A program made the position numbers and the translations under genes. A DNA stretch of 64,000 bases. Origin: Raineyella sp. LH-20. Its GTDB lineage: Bacteria; Actinomycetota; Actinomycetes; Propionibacteriales; Propionibacteriaceae. Where the stretch lies: assembly GCF_033110965.1 (NCBI RefSeq), contig NZ_CP137003.1:3286001-3350000 (forward strand). The letters are read 5' to 3'. Below are positions 62,412-64,000 of this stretch, piece after piece (positions within the stretch are counted from its first letter, which is position 1; the number at the start of each line of letters is the position of its first letter). Under the pieces are notes generated by a model. It was not told the DNA's origin. It saw only the letters and a list, made by a program, of their open reading frames with translations, and ran no database searches.

Positions 62412-63133
62412 CCCATGCTGAGGCCGCCGTCGACCGGCAGCACGGCTCCGGAGATGTAACCGGCGGCGTCCGAGGCCAGGAAGGTGACCGCGGCGGCGAT
62501 GTCGTCGACCTCGCCGAGGTGGCCGACCGGGATCTGCGCGGCATACTTCGCGACCAGGTCATCACCCAGCTCCGCCGTCATGTCGGTGCGGACGAATCCG
62601 GGGGTGACGACGTTCGCGGTGATCCCGCGCGACCCCAGCTCGCGTGCCACCGAACGGGCCAGCCCGACCAACCCTGCCTTGGAGGCCGCGTAGTTCACCT
62701 GTCCGGCGCCGCCCATCAGGCCGACGACCGAGGAGATCAGGATGACGCGCCCGAAGCGGGCCTTCATCATCGCGCGGGCCGCGCGGCGTACGACCCGGAA
62801 AGTGCCGGTGAGATTGGTGTCGATGACCGCATCCCAGTCGTCGTCCTTCATCCGCATCAGCAGGGTGTCGCGGGTGATGCCGGCATTGGCGACCAGCACC
62901 TCGACCGGGCCGAGCTCCTTCTCCACCGTGCTGAAGGCCGCCTCGACCTGGTCCTGGTCGGTGATGTCGCAGGGCACCCCGAACACGCCCTCGGGCACCT
63001 CCCCCGTGCGCGAAGTCGCGGCCACGCGGTAGCCCTCGGCGCTCAGCCGAGCGGCGATGGCCCGCCCGATGCCACGATTGCCGCCGGTGACGAGGGCGAC
63101 CCGGCCCGCCGGGGCCTCAGATGCTGTGCTCAC
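62405..63133 (-). CDS. fabG: 3-oxoacyl-[acyl-carrier-protein] reductase
   Basis: 242-residue SDR enzyme reducing beta-ketoacyl-ACP. LVTGGNRGIGRAIA (cofactor), VANAGIT (NAG), SSVVGLMGGAGQVNYAASKAG (Ser, Tyr-x3-Lys) and PGFVRTDMT are all intact. GTG 63133 is chosen because TAGCGT lies 7 nt upstream and the length matches; the longer frame upstream is spurious. Confidence 0.95.
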   Translation of the reverse strand: MSTASEAPAGRVALVTGGNRGIGRAIAARLSAEGYRVAATSRTGEVPEGVFGVPCDITDQDQVEAAFSTVEKELGPVEVLVANAGITRDTLLMRMKDDDWDAVIDTNLTGTFRVVRRAARAMMKARFGRVILISSVVGLMGGAGQVNYAASKAGLVGLARSVARELGSRGITANVVTPGFVRTDMTAELGDDLVAKYAAQIPVGHLGEVDDIAAAVTFLASDAAGYISGAVLPVDGGLSMGH

Positions 63134-63140
63134 CGGGCAC

Positions 63141-63146
63141 ACGCTA
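63141..63146 (-). promoter_or_regulatory. -10 box of leaderless fabG promoter
   Basis: TAGCGT on the minus strand lies 7 nt before GTG 63133; no ribosome binding site is present. Confidence 0.55.
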
Positions 63147-63294
63147 GCAGCGCGGCGGAGGCCGGCCGCGTCGTCGGTCACACAAGAAACCCGTCCGATT
63201 TCTGTCCGCGCTGTCGAGGCATCGCCGGAAAACAGGAGGAAGGCCGACGCCACCGGGCCCTCCTCGAGCGCTGTCGGCCGCTGGACCGGCCGCC

Positions 63295-63300
63295 TATAGT
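63295..63300 (+). promoter_or_regulatory. -10 box of leaderless DUF3099 gene promoter
   Basis: TATAGT lies 6 nt before GTG 63307 and no ribosome binding site precedes that GTG. Confidence 0.6.
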
Positions 63301-63306
63301 GACGGA

Positions 63307-63804
63307 GTGGCAAGGTCAGCGGACCGACGGCGGCGGACCGGCAGGCACCGTCCGGCGCTGATCACCAGCGCCCCGCACAGCCCTGAGGAAGACCTCAACC
63401 GCCGCCAGATGGAGTACCTGGCGATGATGTCGCTGCGGGTCGCCTGCTTCATCGCCGCGGTGTTCCTGCACGGCGTGTGGCGCTGGATCGCCGTTGCCGG
63501 CGCGGCGTTCCTCCCGGCCATCGCGGTCGTCATCGCCAACGCCGTCGACCTCCGGCTCAACAAGGGCCAGGATCTGCCGGACGTGCCCCCCGAGGAGCCG
63601 CAGCGCCCCGAACTGGAGGGGCCCGACCGTACGACCCCGCTGATCATTCCCGGAGAATCGGAGCCGCTCCGCGGGAACGGCACGCCGCCGCCCACTTCCG
63701 GTGAACCGCAACCCGGTCGGCCCGAAGCTGCCGGGACCGAGGACGATCCCGAGAGCGCGGGCCCCGAGGACACTGCGCCAGGTGCGGACGGTCCGGCCGG
63801 CTGA
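63307..63804 (+). CDS. DUF3099 family membrane protein
   Basis: 165 residues. The DUF3099 part is residues about 15-85: LITSAPHSPEEDLNRRQMEY, then two hydrophobic spans (MMSLRVACFIAAVFLHGVW and WIAVAGAAFLPAIAVVIANA) ending in a charged loop. The C-terminal about 75 residues are a disordered Pro/Glu/Gly-rich tail. The family is common in actinobacteria near fabG/fabI; its role is unknown. Divergent from fabG. Confidence 0.85.
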   Translation: MARSADRRRRTGRHRPALITSAPHSPEEDLNRRQMEYLAMMSLRVACFIAAVFLHGVWRWIAVAGAAFLPAIAVVIANAVDLRLNKGQDLPDVPPEEPQRPELEGPDRTTPLIIPGESEPLRGNGTPPPTSGEPQPGRPEAAGTEDDPESAGPEDTAPGADGPAG

Positions 63805-63810
63805 GCACCC

Positions 63811-63880
63811 GGCACGTACGTCCTACCCATCCGGACATTTCGCCTACCCGTCCGGACATTTCGCCCGGCACGTACGTCCT
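63811..63880. repeat. Nested direct repeats downstream of the DUF3099 gene
   Basis: A 21-bp unit sharing TCCGGACATTTCG occurs in tandem at 63822-63842 and 63843-63863. It is bracketed by two copies of GGCACGTACGTCCT (63811-63824 and 63867-63880). The pattern begins 7 nt after the stop codon. Confidence 0.8.
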
Positions 63881-63936
63881 GCCGTCCGCACCCCGAAGCC
63901 CGGTTCGCCCACCGGCACGAGGTGCCGTCAGAGGCG

Positions 63937-64000
63937 TCAGCCGCCGATCGCCGACATCGGCCGATCGGGCTGCAGGAAGCTCGGATCGTTGATGCCGTGG
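63937..64000 (-). CDS. C-terminal fragment of an unidentified protein (runs off right edge)
   Basis: Twenty codons ending in TGA read HGINDPSFLQPDRPMSAIGG. The base composition and lack of repeats suggest a real C-terminus, but it is too short to identify. The gene would run toward the DUF3099 gene from outside the window. Confidence 0.45.
   Translation of the reverse strand, partial: HGINDPSFLQPDRPMSAIGG

Overview
This window is about 70% G+C (estimated by eye) and carries a dense core-gene set typical of a high-GC actinobacterium (Actinomycetota). The order rimP-nusA-ylxR-infB-rbfA-truB-ribF, the order rpsO-pnp-M16 peptidase-dapB, the cysteine-bearing L28 and L32 proteins, the DUF4439, DUF4081-GNAT and DUF3099 proteins, and many GTG starts preceded by TANNNT boxes all fit Actinobacteria. 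A Propionibacteriales-like organism is my best guess, but I cannot name a genus from the sequence alone.

Layout. 1-8400: the start of a GtrA-type membrane protein, then mutM-rnc-rpmF-yceD (minus) diverging from recG, a flavin-binding PPOX protein, and the coupled run rsmD-coaD-M20 deacylase. 8500-14200: rpmB, rpsO, a 1.2-kb repeat-filled gap, pnp and an M16 protease. 14200-14900: a less GC-rich patch with one small membrane protein. 14900-27100: an APH-type kinase with dapB, a GNAT protein back to back with RNase J, then the translation and RNA cluster ribF-truB-rbfA-infB-ylxR-nusA-rimP (minus). 27200-34400: a DUF4439 lipoprotein, a TauE exporter with proS, a CapA lipoprotein, a DUF4081-GNAT protein and ispG. 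34900-41900: a secreted ExeM/NucH-type nuclease, site-2 protease, dxr and an AAHS-type MFS transporter. 42000-45900: an FMN riboswitch followed by ribD-ribE-ribBA-ribH. 46000-53000: gdhA, rlmN, cdsA, frr, pyrH, tsf, rpsB (minus). 53300-64000: a double-LytM peptidase, xerC, def, an SRPBCC/ArsR-SRPBCC pair, a SpoU methylase, an orphan ABC ATPase, an unknown protein, fabG-fabI, a DUF3099 protein and the C-terminal tail of one more gene.

How the genes work together. Most genes serve translation (ribosomal proteins, IF-2, EF-Ts, RRF, RbfA, RimP, TruB, RsmD, RlmN, ProS, Def), RNA turnover (RNase III, PNPase, RNase J), cofactor and lipid supply (riboflavin pathway with RibF, CoaD, IspG and Dxr, FabI/FabG, CdsA) and DNA maintenance (MutM, RecG, XerC). 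Genes with accessory character are the nuclease, the CapA protein, the MFS transporter, the ArsR-SRPBCC pair and the 14.4-kb membrane protein.

Three patterns stand out beyond ordinary gene content. (1) At least twelve genes have a TANNNT box exactly 6-7 nt before an ATG or GTG, which predicts leaderless mRNAs. (2) The palindrome CGTACG looks several-fold over-represented and forces otherwise rare codons. (3) Short tandem repeats (9-60 bp) sit in many gaps, and in three cases the repeat unit contains the stop codon of the preceding gene. I found no CRISPR array, tRNA, rRNA, insertion sequence or prophage, and no convincing multi-gene novel system.
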